The notes under the pieces are model-generated. The model did not search any database, had not been told where the DNA came from, and saw only the letters and a list, made by a program, of their open reading frames with translations. A stretch of 39,255 bases of DNA from Bacillota bacterium (lineage in GTDB: Bacteria > Bacillota > Clostridia > Acetivibrionales > DTU013), in the NCBI GenBank assembly GCA_023415815.1, contig JAEZJL010000331.1, positions 1 to 39,255 of the forward strand, given 5' to 3'. Within the stretch, counting starts at the first letter, position 1. Each line of letters starts with the position of its first letter. The position numbers and the translations under genes are program-made. This document shows positions 7,021-15,877 of the stretch, piece after piece.

Positions 7021-9003
7021 ATGATAAAAAGCAAAAAGCCCGAAGTCTACGGCAACGAAAGCATTTCATCACTCAAGGGGGCGGACAGGGTAAGGCTGCG
7101 TCCCGGCGTCATATTCGGCTCCGACGGCATAGAGGGCTGCCAGCACTCCTTTTTTGAAATCCTCTCGAATTCCATCGACGAGGCGCGCGAAGGCTACGGC
7201 AGCACGATCGCCGTCACCCGCTGCGGCGACCGTTCAATCGTCGTAAGCGATCAGGGAAGGGGCATACCCCTCGACTACAACCCCAAGGAGGAGAAATACA
7301 ACTGGGAGCTGGTCTTCTGCGAGCTCTATGCGGGAGGCAAATACAAGAACAATTCGGGCGAGAGCTATGAATTCAGCCTCGGTCTGAACGGCCTAGGCTC
7401 CTGCGCCACCCAGTACAGCTCGGAGTATATGGACGTCACGGTTTTCCGGGACGGCTTCAGGTACGACCTGCATTTTGAAAAAGGCCAGAACATCGGCGGC
7501 CTGATGAAGGAGAAATGCAAATACCCCCATACGGGCACCATACAAAAATGGAAGCCCGACCTTGAGGTATTTACCGATATAGACATACCGCTCGAATATT
7601 TCCAGACCGTCCTGAAAAAGCAGGCCGTCGTCAACGCCGGGCTGAGATTCGAGCTTTACGACGAAGCCTCCGGGCAGAAATTCGAATACTGCTATGAAAA
7701 CGGAATCGTCGGTTATATAAGCGAGATAAGCGCAGACAAAGGCTTCACGGGCGTGCAGTTCTACGAGAGCTCCGCAAAGGGCAGGGACAGGGAGGACAAG
7801 CCCGAATACCGGGTCAGGATACAGACCGCCTTCTGCTTCAACAACGAGATCAACCTCCTGGAATACTATCACAATTCCAGCTTCTTAGAGCACGGAGGCT
7901 CCCCGGACAAGGCCGTCAAGGCCGCCTTCGTATACGAGCTTGACAAATGCCTGAAGGCCAGGGGCAAATATAACAAGGACGAGTCGAAAATCACCTTTGC
8001 GGACATACAGGACAGCCTTATTCTGGTTACAAACTCATTTTCCACGATAACCAGCTATGAGAACCAGACCAAGAAGTCCATCACCAACAAGTTTATACAG
8101 GAAGCGATGACGGAGTTCATAAAGCAGCAGCTCGAGGTGTACCTGATTGAGAACAAGGCTGAAAGCGACAAAATCATCGAGCAGGTCCTGGTGAACAAAA
8201 GAAGCAGGGAGACAGCCGAAAAGACCCGCATAAACATAAAGAAGAAGCTCAGCGGCACCGTCGACATGGCAAACCGGGTAAAGAAGTTCGTGGACTGCAG
8301 GACGAAGGACACCGACCGGCGGGAGCTTTATATCGTGGAGGGCGACTCGGCACTCGGCTCCTGCAAGATGGGAAGGGACGCGGAATTCCAGGCCATCATG
8401 CCGGTCAGGGGTAAAATTCTCAACTGCCTGAAGGCGGAATACGACAGCATATTCAAGAACGAGATCATCGTGGACCTGCTCAAGGTGCTGGGCTGCGGTG
8501 TCGAGATAAAATCCAGGCACAATAGGGACCTCCACACCTTCGAGCTGGAAAACCTGCGGTGGAGCAAGATCATCATATGCACCGACGCCGACGTGGACGG
8601 CTTCCAGATCAGGACGCTGATCCTTGCGATGCTCTACAGGCTTGTGCCCACGCTCATCCAGGAGCGCAAGGTCTTTATTGCGGAATCTCCCCTGTTTGAA
8701 ATTACAACGAGGAGCAAAACACACTTTGCTTACAGCGAAAAGGAGAAGAACGCTATCATCTCCAGGCTTGAAGGCAAATATACCATACAGCGCTCAAAGG
8801 GGCTGGGTGAAAACGAGCCGGAAATGATGTGGGAAACCACCATGAATCCCGAGACCAGGAAGCTTATACAGGTCGTTCCCGATGATACGGGCGGCCGGAC
8901 CGAGCTCATGTTTGACCTGCTGCTGGGCGAGAACCTCCAGGGCAGGAAGGGCTTTATAGAGGAGAACGGATACAGGTACATGGACATGATCGATGTGAGC
9001 TGA
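7021..9003 (+). CDS. Type IIA DNA topoisomerase, B (ATPase) subunit, atypical ParE/GyrB
   Basis: The 660-residue protein is the ATPase and TOPRIM subunit of a type IIA topoisomerase. The GHKL ATPase is at the N terminus: FFEILSNSIDE with catalytic Glu46 and Asn50, SDQGRGIP with Asp77, YAGGKY, and the lid loop GLNGLGS. The TOPRIM domain has EGDSALGS (Glu440) and TDADVDG (Asp522, 524, 526), followed by QRSKGLGE. All catalytic residues are present, but many consensus words differ from standard GyrB/ParE (PGVIFG for PGMYIG, EGDSALGS for EGDSAGGS, LNGLG for LHGVG). This marks it as a divergent clade that some Clostridia carry besides gyrase. The A subunit follows 58 bases downstream. Whether it is the cell's only topoisomerase IV cannot be told from this window. 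Confidence 0.9.
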   Translation: MIKSKKPEVYGNESISSLKGADRVRLRPGVIFGSDGIEGCQHSFFEILSNSIDEAREGYGSTIAVTRCGDRSIVVSDQGRGIPLDYNPKEEKYNWELVFCELYAGGKYKNNSGESYEFSLGLNGLGSCATQYSSEYMDVTVFRDGFRYDLHFEKGQNIGGLMKEKCKYPHTGTIQKWKPDLEVFTDIDIPLEYFQTVLKKQAVVNAGLRFELYDEASGQKFEYCYENGIVGYISEISADKGFTGVQFYESSAKGRDREDKPEYRVRIQTAFCFNNEINLLEYYHNSSFLEHGGSPDKAVKAAFVYELDKCLKARGKYNKDESKITFADIQDSLILVTNSFSTITSYENQTKKSITNKFIQEAMTEFIKQQLEVYLIENKAESDKIIEQVLVNKRSRETAEKTRINIKKKLSGTVDMANRVKKFVDCRTKDTDRRELYIVEGDSALGSCKMGRDAEFQAIMPVRGKILNCLKAEYDSIFKNEIIVDLLKVLGCGVEIKSRHNRDLHTFELENLRWSKIIICTDADVDGFQIRTLILAMLYRLVPTLIQERKVFIAESPLFEITTRSKTHFAYSEKEKNAIISRLEGKYTIQRSKGLGENEPEMMWETTMNPETRKLIQVVPDDTGGRTELMFDLLLGENLQGRKGFIEENGYRYMDMIDVS

Positions 9004-9061
9004 AAAGCGTGAGAAGCATCGGAATGTACCTTAAAAATAATACCTTAAGGTTGAGGTGGAT

Positions 9062-11254
9062 ATGCTGAACAAAAACTCCATGCAGCAGAAAATAGCGGAC
9101 ACGCTCGAGCAGAATTACATGCCCTATGCCATGAGCGTCATCGTATCGAGGGCGATACCCGAGATAGACGGCTTTAAGCCTTCGCACAGAAAGCTCCTGT
9201 ACACCATGTACAAAATGGGCCTCCTGGGCGGGGCCAGGACCAAGTCGGCCAATGTCGTCGGGCAGACCATGAAGCTGAACCCTCACGGCGACGCGGCGAT
9301 ATATGAGACGATGGTGAGGCTGACCCGCGGCAATGCCGCCCTGCTCCACGCGTTCATAGACTCAAAGGGCAACATGGGCAAGCAGTACTCCAGGGATATG
9401 CGCTACGCAGCGCCCCGTTATACGGAGGTAAAGCTGGAAAAGCTCTGCGAAGAGATATTCAGGGACATAGACAAGAATACCGTGGACTTCTCGGACAACT
9501 ACGACGGCAGCATGAAGGAACCAAACCTGCTGCCGGCGGCTTTTCCGAGCATCCTCGTAAATGCCAACCAGGGCATAGCGGTCGGTATGGCAAGCAATCT
9601 GTGCAGCTTCAATCTGCAGGAGATCTGCGAGGCCGCCGTCCAGTATATAAACGACCCGGCCGTCGACCTGGTGAAATACGTCAAGGCGCCCGACTTTTCG
9701 ACGGGAGGGCGGCTTATCTACAACGAAAGGGATATCCGGGAGATCTACGAGACCGGCAGGGGCAGCTTCAAGCTCCGCGCCAGGTACGGCTACGACAAGA
9801 AAAACAGCTGCATCGAAATATCGGAGATTCCGTATACAACCACGGTCGAGGCCATCATAGATTCCATCATCGAGCTGGTGAAGAGCGGCAAGGTCAAGGA
9901 CATAAACGACGTCAGGGACGAAACGGACCTGGACGGCCTGAAAATAACCCTGGACATCAGGAAAAGCGCCGACCCGGACGCGATCATGAACAGGCTTTTC
10001 AAGCTCACCACGCTGCAGGATGTTTTCAGCTGCAATTTCAACATATTGATCAATGGAATTCCGAGAGTGATGGGAGTCCGTACCGTGTTGGGCGAGTGGC
10101 TGAGCTTCAGGACAGTCTGCATAAAGCGCCAGACGCAGTTCGACATCGACAGGAAGCAGGAAAAGCTCCACCTCCTGCTTGGCTTGCGGAAGATACTTCT
10201 GGACATCGACAAGGCCATAAAAATCATCCGCGATACCGAGAACGACGCGCTTGTAGTGCCGAACCTCATGGACGGCTTTGACATAGACAAAATACAGGCG
10301 GAATTCATTGCCGAAATCAAGCTCAGGAACCTGAACAAGGAGTATATCCTGAACAGGGTCGGCGAGGTCGACAGCCTGACAAGAGAGATACAGGAACTGA
10401 AGGATATTTACGGCGACGAGAAAAAAATCAGAAAGATCATAGCAAAGCAGCTGAACGACATAGCAAAGAAGCACGGCCAGCCGAGAAGGACGGAGATAAT
10501 ACAGGACGAGCTGGTGGAGGAGATAACCGACGAACACATGATCGAGGATTACAACCTCAGGCTTTTCCTGACCGGCCAGGGCTACCTGAAGAAGATACCG
10601 CTCGTCTCACTGAGGGCGAACCCCGAGCACAAGCTGAAGGAGGACGACGGCTTCATGCAGGAGCTTGAAACCCACAATAAGGCGGAGCTTCTGCTGTTCT
10701 CCAGCAAATATACGGTGTACAAGCTCAGGATATATGAGATAAACGACTGCAAGGCCAGCTCGCTGGGCGAATACCTGACGAACCTGCTGCAGCTGGAGCC
10801 GGATGAAAAAATTATCCATATGGCAGCCACCGACAATTACAGCGGTTACATGCTCTTCTCCTTCGAAAACGGCAAGTCGGCCAAAATCGAGCTAGAGAGC
10901 TATGCGACCAAGACAAACCGGAAGAAGCTTGCAAACGCCTATTCCGACCTTTCTCCGCTGACGGACATAAGGTATCTGGACAGGGATGTGGAGCTTGCGG
11001 CTTACAGCAGCATAAACAAGGTGCTCATATTCGACACCTCCGGCATATCCCCCAAATCCACAAGGGATTCACAGGGCGTACAGGTTCTGAAGGCCAAGAA
11101 GGGCAGCATCATGTGCGCGGTGAAGCCGGTCGGCGAAACCGGCATCAGGGACGTCGAATATTACAGGACAAAGTCGATCCCGGCCGTCGGTTGCTACCTC
11201 AGGGACGAGGACCTGGAGGACCGCCAGGTTGCGATGAAGCTGGAGGACCGATAG
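9062..11254 (+). CDS. Type IIA DNA topoisomerase, A (DNA-cleaving) subunit, atypical ParC/GyrA
   Basis: The 730-residue protein cuts and rejoins DNA with the preceding B subunit. The winged-helix core starts with VSRAIPEIDGFKPSHRKLLY, and the active-site Tyr is Tyr120 in APRYTE. A C-terminal blade region follows, but I see no GyrA box (QRRGGKG), so decatenation or relaxation fits better than supercoiling. In the quinolone-binding loop the positions equal to E. coli GyrA Ser83 and Asp87 are Ala78 and Glu82 (HGDAAIYE). Loss of the serine weakens the quinolone water-metal bridge in known enzymes. I chose ATG 9062 over GTG 9056, as GAGGTGG at 9053-9059 suits the former better. It surely forms a heterotetramer with the B subunit. 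Confidence 0.9.
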   Translation: MLNKNSMQQKIADTLEQNYMPYAMSVIVSRAIPEIDGFKPSHRKLLYTMYKMGLLGGARTKSANVVGQTMKLNPHGDAAIYETMVRLTRGNAALLHAFIDSKGNMGKQYSRDMRYAAPRYTEVKLEKLCEEIFRDIDKNTVDFSDNYDGSMKEPNLLPAAFPSILVNANQGIAVGMASNLCSFNLQEICEAAVQYINDPAVDLVKYVKAPDFSTGGRLIYNERDIREIYETGRGSFKLRARYGYDKKNSCIEISEIPYTTTVEAIIDSIIELVKSGKVKDINDVRDETDLDGLKITLDIRKSADPDAIMNRLFKLTTLQDVFSCNFNILINGIPRVMGVRTVLGEWLSFRTVCIKRQTQFDIDRKQEKLHLLLGLRKILLDIDKAIKIIRDTENDALVVPNLMDGFDIDKIQAEFIAEIKLRNLNKEYILNRVGEVDSLTREIQELKDIYGDEKKIRKIIAKQLNDIAKKHGQPRRTEIIQDELVEEITDEHMIEDYNLRLFLTGQGYLKKIPLVSLRANPEHKLKEDDGFMQELETHNKAELLLFSSKYTVYKLRIYEINDCKASSLGEYLTNLLQLEPDEKIIHMAATDNYSGYMLFSFENGKSAKIELESYATKTNRKKLANAYSDLSPLTDIRYLDRDVELAAYSSINKVLIFDTSGISPKSTRDSQGVQVLKAKKGSIMCAVKPVGETGIRDVEYYRTKSIPAVGCYLRDEDLEDRQVAMKLEDR

Positions 11255-11292
11255 AATACGGAAAGACATTTGAGGGAATCTTACGTATTCTA
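11252..11292 (+). other. Inverted repeat after the topoisomerase genes
   Basis: TAGAATACG (11252-11260, overlapping the stop codon) and CGTATTCTA (11284-11292) form a 9-bp stem with a 23-base loop. No T-run follows, so it may be a processing or stabilising hairpin instead of a terminator. The next gene starts about 90 bases on. Confidence 0.4.
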
Positions 11293-11384
11293 TATAGGCT
11301 GCGGAAATTGTCCGATGTACGGAAAATTTGATTTCTGCAATGGGTCCTCAAGGTAAAACACAAGTGCGGAATATGGAGGCTGGT

Positions 11385-12101
11385 TTGAAAAATATTGTCC
11401 CGGCAAGCGAAAAAAGGAAGCTGGTTCTGAATATAACGCTTATTGCGTTATTTTTGGCTGTGCTGGCATATCTGGCGGTCAGGTTCGGGCCGGAAATAAC
11501 AAGGCTGGCCAGAAAGCCGGAGCACTTACGGGATGTATTAAATTCATACGGCTGGAAGGGCGTTCTGGTATTCATAGCGATACAGCTGCTTCAGGTGGTA
11601 GTCGTAGCCATCCCGGGCGAGATCGTACAGTTTGCCGGCGGGTATGTCTATGGCACCTGGCTTGGCACGCTCTATTCCCTTGCCGGCATAGCCGCAGGCT
11701 CTGTAATCGTTTTTTTCATCGCCAGGCTTCTGGGCTATCCCATTGTCAAGATATTCATTTCGCCCAAAAAACTGGAGCAATTCGATTTCATGCTGAACAG
11801 CGGCAAATCCGAGATAGCCATGTTCATCCTGTTTCTTATTCCCGGCATACCGAAGGATATACTTACTTATGTAGCCGGCCTCACGCCGGTGAAGCCTCTC
11901 AGGTTTCTGATCATAATTACCGTCGGAAGGCTGCCTGCGCTTCTGGCCTCTTCTTATATAGGGTACCACACCTGGAAGGGCAATTATGCCATAGTCATCA
12001 TATTGTCCATTGCGGCGCTGCTTCTTTTTGGTGCGGGAGTGCTGCTGAAGGACAGGATCATAGGCTGGTTCAAGAGCCCGGGACACGCGAAGAAGGATTG
12101 A
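11385..12101 (+). CDS. TVP38/TMEM64-family (VTT domain) membrane protein
   Basis: The protein of about 238 residues has five or six membrane helices and the VTT/DedA-like signatures IPGEIVQFAGGYVYG and IPGIPKDILTYVAGLTP. Relatives act in membrane lipid handling (undecaprenyl phosphate or phosphatidylethanolamine flipping in some DedA proteins), but the substrate of the TVP38 branch is not settled. I favour the TTG at 11385, because GGAGG (11375-11379) lies 5 bases ahead. ATG 11374 and ATG 11340 are in frame but lack a good binding site. It follows the topoisomerase genes on the same strand and may be read from the same promoter. Confidence 0.85.
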   Translation: MKNIVPASEKRKLVLNITLIALFLAVLAYLAVRFGPEITRLARKPEHLRDVLNSYGWKGVLVFIAIQLLQVVVVAIPGEIVQFAGGYVYGTWLGTLYSLAGIAAGSVIVFFIARLLGYPIVKIFISPKKLEQFDFMLNSGKSEIAMFILFLIPGIPKDILTYVAGLTPVKPLRFLIIITVGRLPALLASSYIGYHTWKGNYAIVIILSIAALLLFGAGVLLKDRIIGWFKSPGHAKKD

Positions 12102-12194
12102 AGTGCGCGTCGGTTCTGTGTATGGGTAACATCAGCTGCCTTGATGCTTAAGCTGTGATTTTAATATTATATGTATACTCTATTGCTTAAAATA

Positions 12195-12203
12195 TGTTAT
12201 AAT
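12195..12203 (+). promoter_or_regulatory. Extended -10 promoter for the GntR/LacI-type regulator
   Basis: TG-T-TATAAT at 12195-12203 is a perfect extended -10 element. No convincing -35 stands 16-18 bases ahead, but extended -10 promoters often do without one. A GTATAC palindrome (12173-12178) near the -35 position could be part of an autoregulatory site. The leader is about 60 bases. Confidence 0.5.
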
Positions 12204-12271
12204 AAATATACTTTATGTTAACTTATAAATATTTTCAGCGGCACCAATAATAAAAATCGGAGCGGATCCTC

Positions 12272-13369
12272 ATGAAGGAACTACCGTTATATAAGCAAAT
12301 CCAGCATCAACTCAAGGAACTGATATTATCCGGTAAATTGCGTCCCGGCGACCGCATTCCGTCAGAGAATGAATTGGCCGAATATTTCAACGTCAGCCAG
12401 ATTACCTCCAAGCAGGCAATCATGGCGCTGGTCGATGAGAACATAATCATTCGTATTAAAGGTAAAGGATCGTTTGTTGCAGGCCGTAACGGAACCGATA
12501 TCCTGCAATCGCTTAATTCCGGGTTCAAGGGAATTATCGGCCTGGTCTTCCCTTCAATATATATGACGGTTGAAAGTATGATGTTTTATCACCTCCAATC
12601 CATGTTACATGAAAAAGGCTACCAGACCTTGATTCGCGTTACGGACGACAATATAAACAAAGAAATGGAAGCTATCCGCATGTTCCAGCTCTTTGGAGTG
12701 CGCGGATTTATAATTTTTCCGGTAATCAACGAGAACTATAACGACGAAATTCTACGGCTCAGCCTGAACCGTTTTCCCCATGTCCTGATCGATCGCTACC
12801 TGCCGAATATAACCAATAGCAGCATAACCTCCGACAATGTTATGGGGGCCCGCGATGTTGTCCGCTATCTGCTTGATTCCGGGCATAAGTGTATTTCCTT
12901 TATATCTCAGTCAGATACCAATTCGGTAACTCATGACAGAATTATCGGCTTTGAAAAGGCATTCACGGAAAAAGATTTACCTATCGACAAAAGATACTGG
13001 TTGTTTGTTAAAAGAGACAATCGCAGTAATAAGGAACAGGATCTGGCGGTCAAAACAAAGCTTCACGAATATTTCGAGCGTCACCCGGGCGTTACGGCTA
13101 TTCTCGCTGTTGATACTATTATAGCGAGGCTGGCATATGCCGTATTGAGCGAAATGGGAAAAGCGATTCCTAAGGATATTGTTCTGGTTTCTTTTGACGA
13201 CCCTAAGCTGCCTTTCGTACCCTTTGTCCAGCAGGATATGATCGAAATCGCTAAAAGGTCGGTAGGTTTGTTGATCAGCCAGATGGAAGATGAATACAAA
13301 TTTCGCCGTGAACTGGTGCCGATGCAGTTTGTATCCGATGTTCAATATCCGCTTTCGAGCAGCATATAA
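12272..13369 (+). CDS. GntR/LacI-type sugar-responsive repressor (AraR-like architecture)
   Basis: The 365-residue regulator joins a GntR winged helix-turn-helix (residues about 5-72, LYKQIQHQLKELILSGKLRPGDRIPS and SQITSKQAI) to a LacI-type periplasmic-binding-protein fold (about 92-360; FDDPKLPFV near the end). This is the architecture of Bacillus AraR, which leaves DNA when L-arabinose binds. The gene stands directly ahead of a transporter and three glycosidases on the same strand, with two palindromes in between, so it most likely represses that operon and is released by a sugar made from the imported glycan. The inducer is not known; L-arabinose is a reasonable guess given the GH127 enzyme. 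GGAGCGGA lies ahead of the ATG. Confidence 0.9.
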   Translation: MKELPLYKQIQHQLKELILSGKLRPGDRIPSENELAEYFNVSQITSKQAIMALVDENIIIRIKGKGSFVAGRNGTDILQSLNSGFKGIIGLVFPSIYMTVESMMFYHLQSMLHEKGYQTLIRVTDDNINKEMEAIRMFQLFGVRGFIIFPVINENYNDEILRLSLNRFPHVLIDRYLPNITNSSITSDNVMGARDVVRYLLDSGHKCISFISQSDTNSVTHDRIIGFEKAFTEKDLPIDKRYWLFVKRDNRSNKEQDLAVKTKLHEYFERHPGVTAILAVDTIIARLAYAVLSEMGKAIPKDIVLVSFDDPKLPFVPFVQQDMIEIAKRSVGLLISQMEDEYKFRRELVPMQFVSDVQYPLSSSI

Positions 13370-13386
13370 CTTATACTTATATAAAT

Positions 13387-13408
13387 TATACTAACCTTAG
13401 TATATAAT
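13387..13408 (+). promoter_or_regulatory. Operator-like palindrome overlapping a -10 element
   Basis: TATACTAA-CC-TTAGTATA (13387-13404) has perfect 8-bp arms. A TATAAT (13403-13408) overlaps its right end, so a protein bound here would cover the promoter. It lies 18 bases after the regulator gene and ahead of the transporter operon. It is a good candidate site for the GntR/LacI-type repressor. Confidence 0.55.
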
Positions 13409-13435
13409 ATCCCCTCATAAAAACATTATATTATT

Positions 13436-13451
13436 ATTAAGGCGCCTTAAT
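13436..13451. promoter_or_regulatory. Perfect 16-bp palindrome, candidate operator
   Basis: ATTAAGGCGCCTTAAT is a perfect palindrome without spacer, centred on GC, 75 bases ahead of the binding-protein gene. The GC-centred form resembles operators of LacI-type dimers. Together with the palindrome about 50 bp upstream (centre to centre) it could support looping or cooperative repression. Confidence 0.55.
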
Positions 13452-13525
13452 GCAATACACTATATCAAGTTTCACAAATTGCAGTTTACAGAACCAATTC
13501 AATTTAATATTAGGAGGTCAGAAAT

Positions 13526-14854
13526 ATGTTAACCAGAGGTTACAGATATGCTTCTTTATTAATGGTTTGTATTCTTGTTCTGCTGCTTATTGCAGGGTGT
13601 GGCAATAATAATGTTACGTCAAATAATTCAACCGAATCAATTAAGACGGATGCAACGGCTGTTGAAAAATCAGCAGAACCGGTCCGGCAAGAAAAGGTGG
13701 TTGTTAATTATTGGAATGGTTTTGGCGGATCGGACAGACCCGTTCTCGAAAGCATTGTAAAAAAGTTTAATCAATCTCAAAATGAAGCTGAAGTGAAAAT
13801 GGAAATCATGGCGTGGGATGTATTGTATCAGAAGCTTACCGCATCTGCCGCTTCCGGGCAAGGGCCGGATATGATAGCCTTTGGGCCGGAGAATGTCGCT
13901 ACCTATGTCGATCTGGGAGTAGTAGCTCCCATAAATGACTTCTATGAAAACAAAATGATAGATATAAGCTTGTTACCAAGGGGATACGACCAGCTGCTTC
14001 AATATAAAGGCAACTATGTCGGAGTACCGATGAATTTTTATAATTTAGCGTTCTTCTACAACAAGGATTTAGCTAAAAAAGTTGGTTTGGACCCGGAGGC
14101 TCCGCCGAAGAACTGGGATGAAATTGCGGACTGGGCTGTCAAAATCACGGATGTGAAGAAGGGCGTTTGCGGTCTGTCCCTTCCTACGGCTGGAGATATT
14201 TTTCCAATGCTTATGTGGCAGAATGGCGGAGATATCATAAATTATACCGATAAAACGTCAACAATAAATCAGCCGAAAGCTGTCGGGGCGGTAAAATTCT
14301 GGACGGATCTCATGATTAAAAACAGTATTGCCGCACCTCAGGATCAGGATTTTGTCCAGCTGTTTGCTTCCCAGAAATTAGGCATGATGTTTAGCGGTCC
14401 CTGGGCGATTGCTACCTTGAAGGCGGCAAAAGTCAACTATGGATTGACAATGATGCCTCCGGGCCCTGAAAAACAAGTGACCATGGGTACGGGACTGCTA
14501 ATGCTGATGACAAAGCAGGGTACTGCTAAAAAGGACGCCGTTTATAAATATTTGCAATACTGGTTCAGCCAGGATTCGCAGAAGGAATGGGCGGCCGGCG
14601 TGGGATTCCCCCCTGTCCGTACCGATTTGTCGTCCGACCCGGGGCTTATTTCCGCAAACCCCGATATGAAGGTGTTTATGGATTCTGCCTCCATTGCTCA
14701 GCCGTGGTTGGTCGGTATCGTCAATTCCAATAAAATTATTAATGATGTAAATAAGAAAGCTTTTGATGAAATTATCCTGAATAAGGCCGATGTCCAGAAA
14801 ACGCTGGACAAGGCGGCTGCCGAGATGGATAAAATACTGGCTACGGAGCGGTGA
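13526..14854 (+). CDS. CUT1-type ABC sugar transporter, substrate-binding lipoprotein
   Basis: The 442-residue precursor has a lipoprotein signal with lipobox LIAGC (Cys25), a Ser/Thr/Asn-rich linker, and the family-1 extracellular solute-binding fold (VVNYWNGFGGSDRPVLESIVKKFNQ at the start of the domain is typical). It captures a sugar or oligosaccharide outside the membrane and hands it to the two permeases encoded next. AGGAGGT stands 8 bases ahead of the ATG. With GH2, GH93-like and GH127 enzymes in the same operon, an arabinofuranose-containing oligosaccharide is the likely ligand. A strong hairpin follows the stop codon. The reading frame uses many AT-rich codons compared with genes outside the island. 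Confidence 0.93.
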   Translation: MLTRGYRYASLLMVCILVLLLIAGCGNNNVTSNNSTESIKTDATAVEKSAEPVRQEKVVVNYWNGFGGSDRPVLESIVKKFNQSQNEAEVKMEIMAWDVLYQKLTASAASGQGPDMIAFGPENVATYVDLGVVAPINDFYENKMIDISLLPRGYDQLLQYKGNYVGVPMNFYNLAFFYNKDLAKKVGLDPEAPPKNWDEIADWAVKITDVKKGVCGLSLPTAGDIFPMLMWQNGGDIINYTDKTSTINQPKAVGAVKFWTDLMIKNSIAAPQDQDFVQLFASQKLGMMFSGPWAIATLKAAKVNYGLTMMPPGPEKQVTMGTGLLMLMTKQGTAKKDAVYKYLQYWFSQDSQKEWAAGVGFPPVRTDLSSDPGLISANPDMKVFMDSASIAQPWLVGIVNSNKIINDVNKKAFDEIILNKADVQKTLDKAAAEMDKILATER

Positions 14855-14884
14855 GGAGCATTATTCAGGCCGGATAGCTTTGAA

Positions 14885-14929
14885 GGAGGAGAAATCCACG
14901 GTATACCTTCGGATTTCTCTCCCTTATTT
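14885..14929 (+). other. Intercistronic hairpin after the binding-protein gene
   Basis: GGAGGAGAAATCC (14885-14897) pairs with GGATTTCTCTCC (14911-14922) with one bulged G and a 13-base loop, followed by CTTATTTT. It looks like a weak terminator or an RNA-stabilising stem. Such stems after binding-protein genes let the lipoprotein be made in excess over the permeases. Confidence 0.65.
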
Positions 14930-14951
14930 TAATTGGGGAGGTCTCGGATCT

Positions 14952-15839
14952 ATGCACATAAAATCATTAATCCGGAAGCAGTCAACGGCAGCTTACATTT
15001 TTTTATTACCAAGCATGATAGTTTTATTGCTTTTTGTCCTGGGACCGCTGTCCTTCTCGTTTTTCTCCAGTTTTTTTGATTTCAATATAATGATGACAAA
15101 ATTCAAATTCATCGGATTTCTTAATTATGCCAATGTGCTGCACGATGAACGGTTCTGGAACAGCTTGTTAAACGTAACGTATTTCACTTTGGCAATCGTC
15201 CCGGCACAGACGGTGATCAGCCTGCTTTTGGCTATGGCTGTCAATAAGCAATCCAGATTGAATGTATTATACCGGACGATATATTATCTCCCTGTCGTTT
15301 GCTCGATGACAATAGTAGGGCTGGCCTTCAACATGATCTTAAATTACAATATCGGCATTGTCCCTGAATTTATCAGATCACTGGGATTTACGCCGATTGA
15401 TGTTTTTCACGATCCGGTCTGGGCCATGCCTGCCATCATATTAATCAGCATCTACAAGGGCTTCGGCTTTACGATGGTAATTCTTCTGGCTGCATTGCAG
15501 GGGGTGCCGGATTCCTATTATGAAGCAGCGCAGATGGATGGCGCAAATAAGGTTGATATGTTCTTCCGGATCACGCTTCCGTCAATAGCGCCATCCCTTA
15601 CATTTGTCGTTATTACTACTGTAATCGGTTCCTTTCAGGTATTTGACCAGGTTTATGTAATAACGAAAGGCGGCCCTCTTTATAAGACGGAAACAGCTGT
15701 CCAGTATATTTACGAGCGCGCTTTCGTAACGAATGAGATGGGATTTGCCATTGCAAATGCGGTCCTGCTGTTTGCAGTCATTTTACTTTTCACATTGGTA
15801 AATTATCAAATCAGTCGCCGGTCGGAGGAAAATTTTTAA
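14952..15839 (+). CDS. ABC sugar transporter permease (MalF type)
   Basis: The 295-residue protein has six likely membrane helices and the cytoplasmic EAA loop (YYEAAQMDGANKVDMFFRI, about residues 190-208) that docks on the ATPase. It is the first of two permeases for the sugar importer. The ATG at 14952 is preferred, since GGGGAGGT at 14935-14942 lies 9 bases ahead; the open frame extends further upstream, but into the hairpin and the previous gene. No ATPase gene accompanies the set, as is common in Firmicutes where one MsmK-like ATPase serves several importers. Confidence 0.92.
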   Translation: MHIKSLIRKQSTAAYIFLLPSMIVLLLFVLGPLSFSFFSSFFDFNIMMTKFKFIGFLNYANVLHDERFWNSLLNVTYFTLAIVPAQTVISLLLAMAVNKQSRLNVLYRTIYYLPVVCSMTIVGLAFNMILNYNIGIVPEFIRSLGFTPIDVFHDPVWAMPAIILISIYKGFGFTMVILLAALQGVPDSYYEAAQMDGANKVDMFFRITLPSIAPSLTFVVITTVIGSFQVFDQVYVITKGGPLYKTETAVQYIYERAFVTNEMGFAIANAVLLFAVILLFTLVNYQISRRSEENF

Positions 15840-15877
15840 GCCGAAACACTATGCTTAAATTCAAGGGGGGAACAAAC

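Noticed and set aside
9362..10537. A 391-codon open frame on the minus strand inside the topoisomerase A gene
   Set aside because: It is antisense to a gene with clear family motifs, has no ribosome binding site or recognisable domain, and is explained by the codon bias of the sense gene.
7021..11254. Annotation as DNA gyrase (GyrB/GyrA)
   Set aside because: The A subunit lacks the GyrA box and is shorter than GyrA, and the B subunit is strongly divergent; a topoisomerase-IV-like name is safer.
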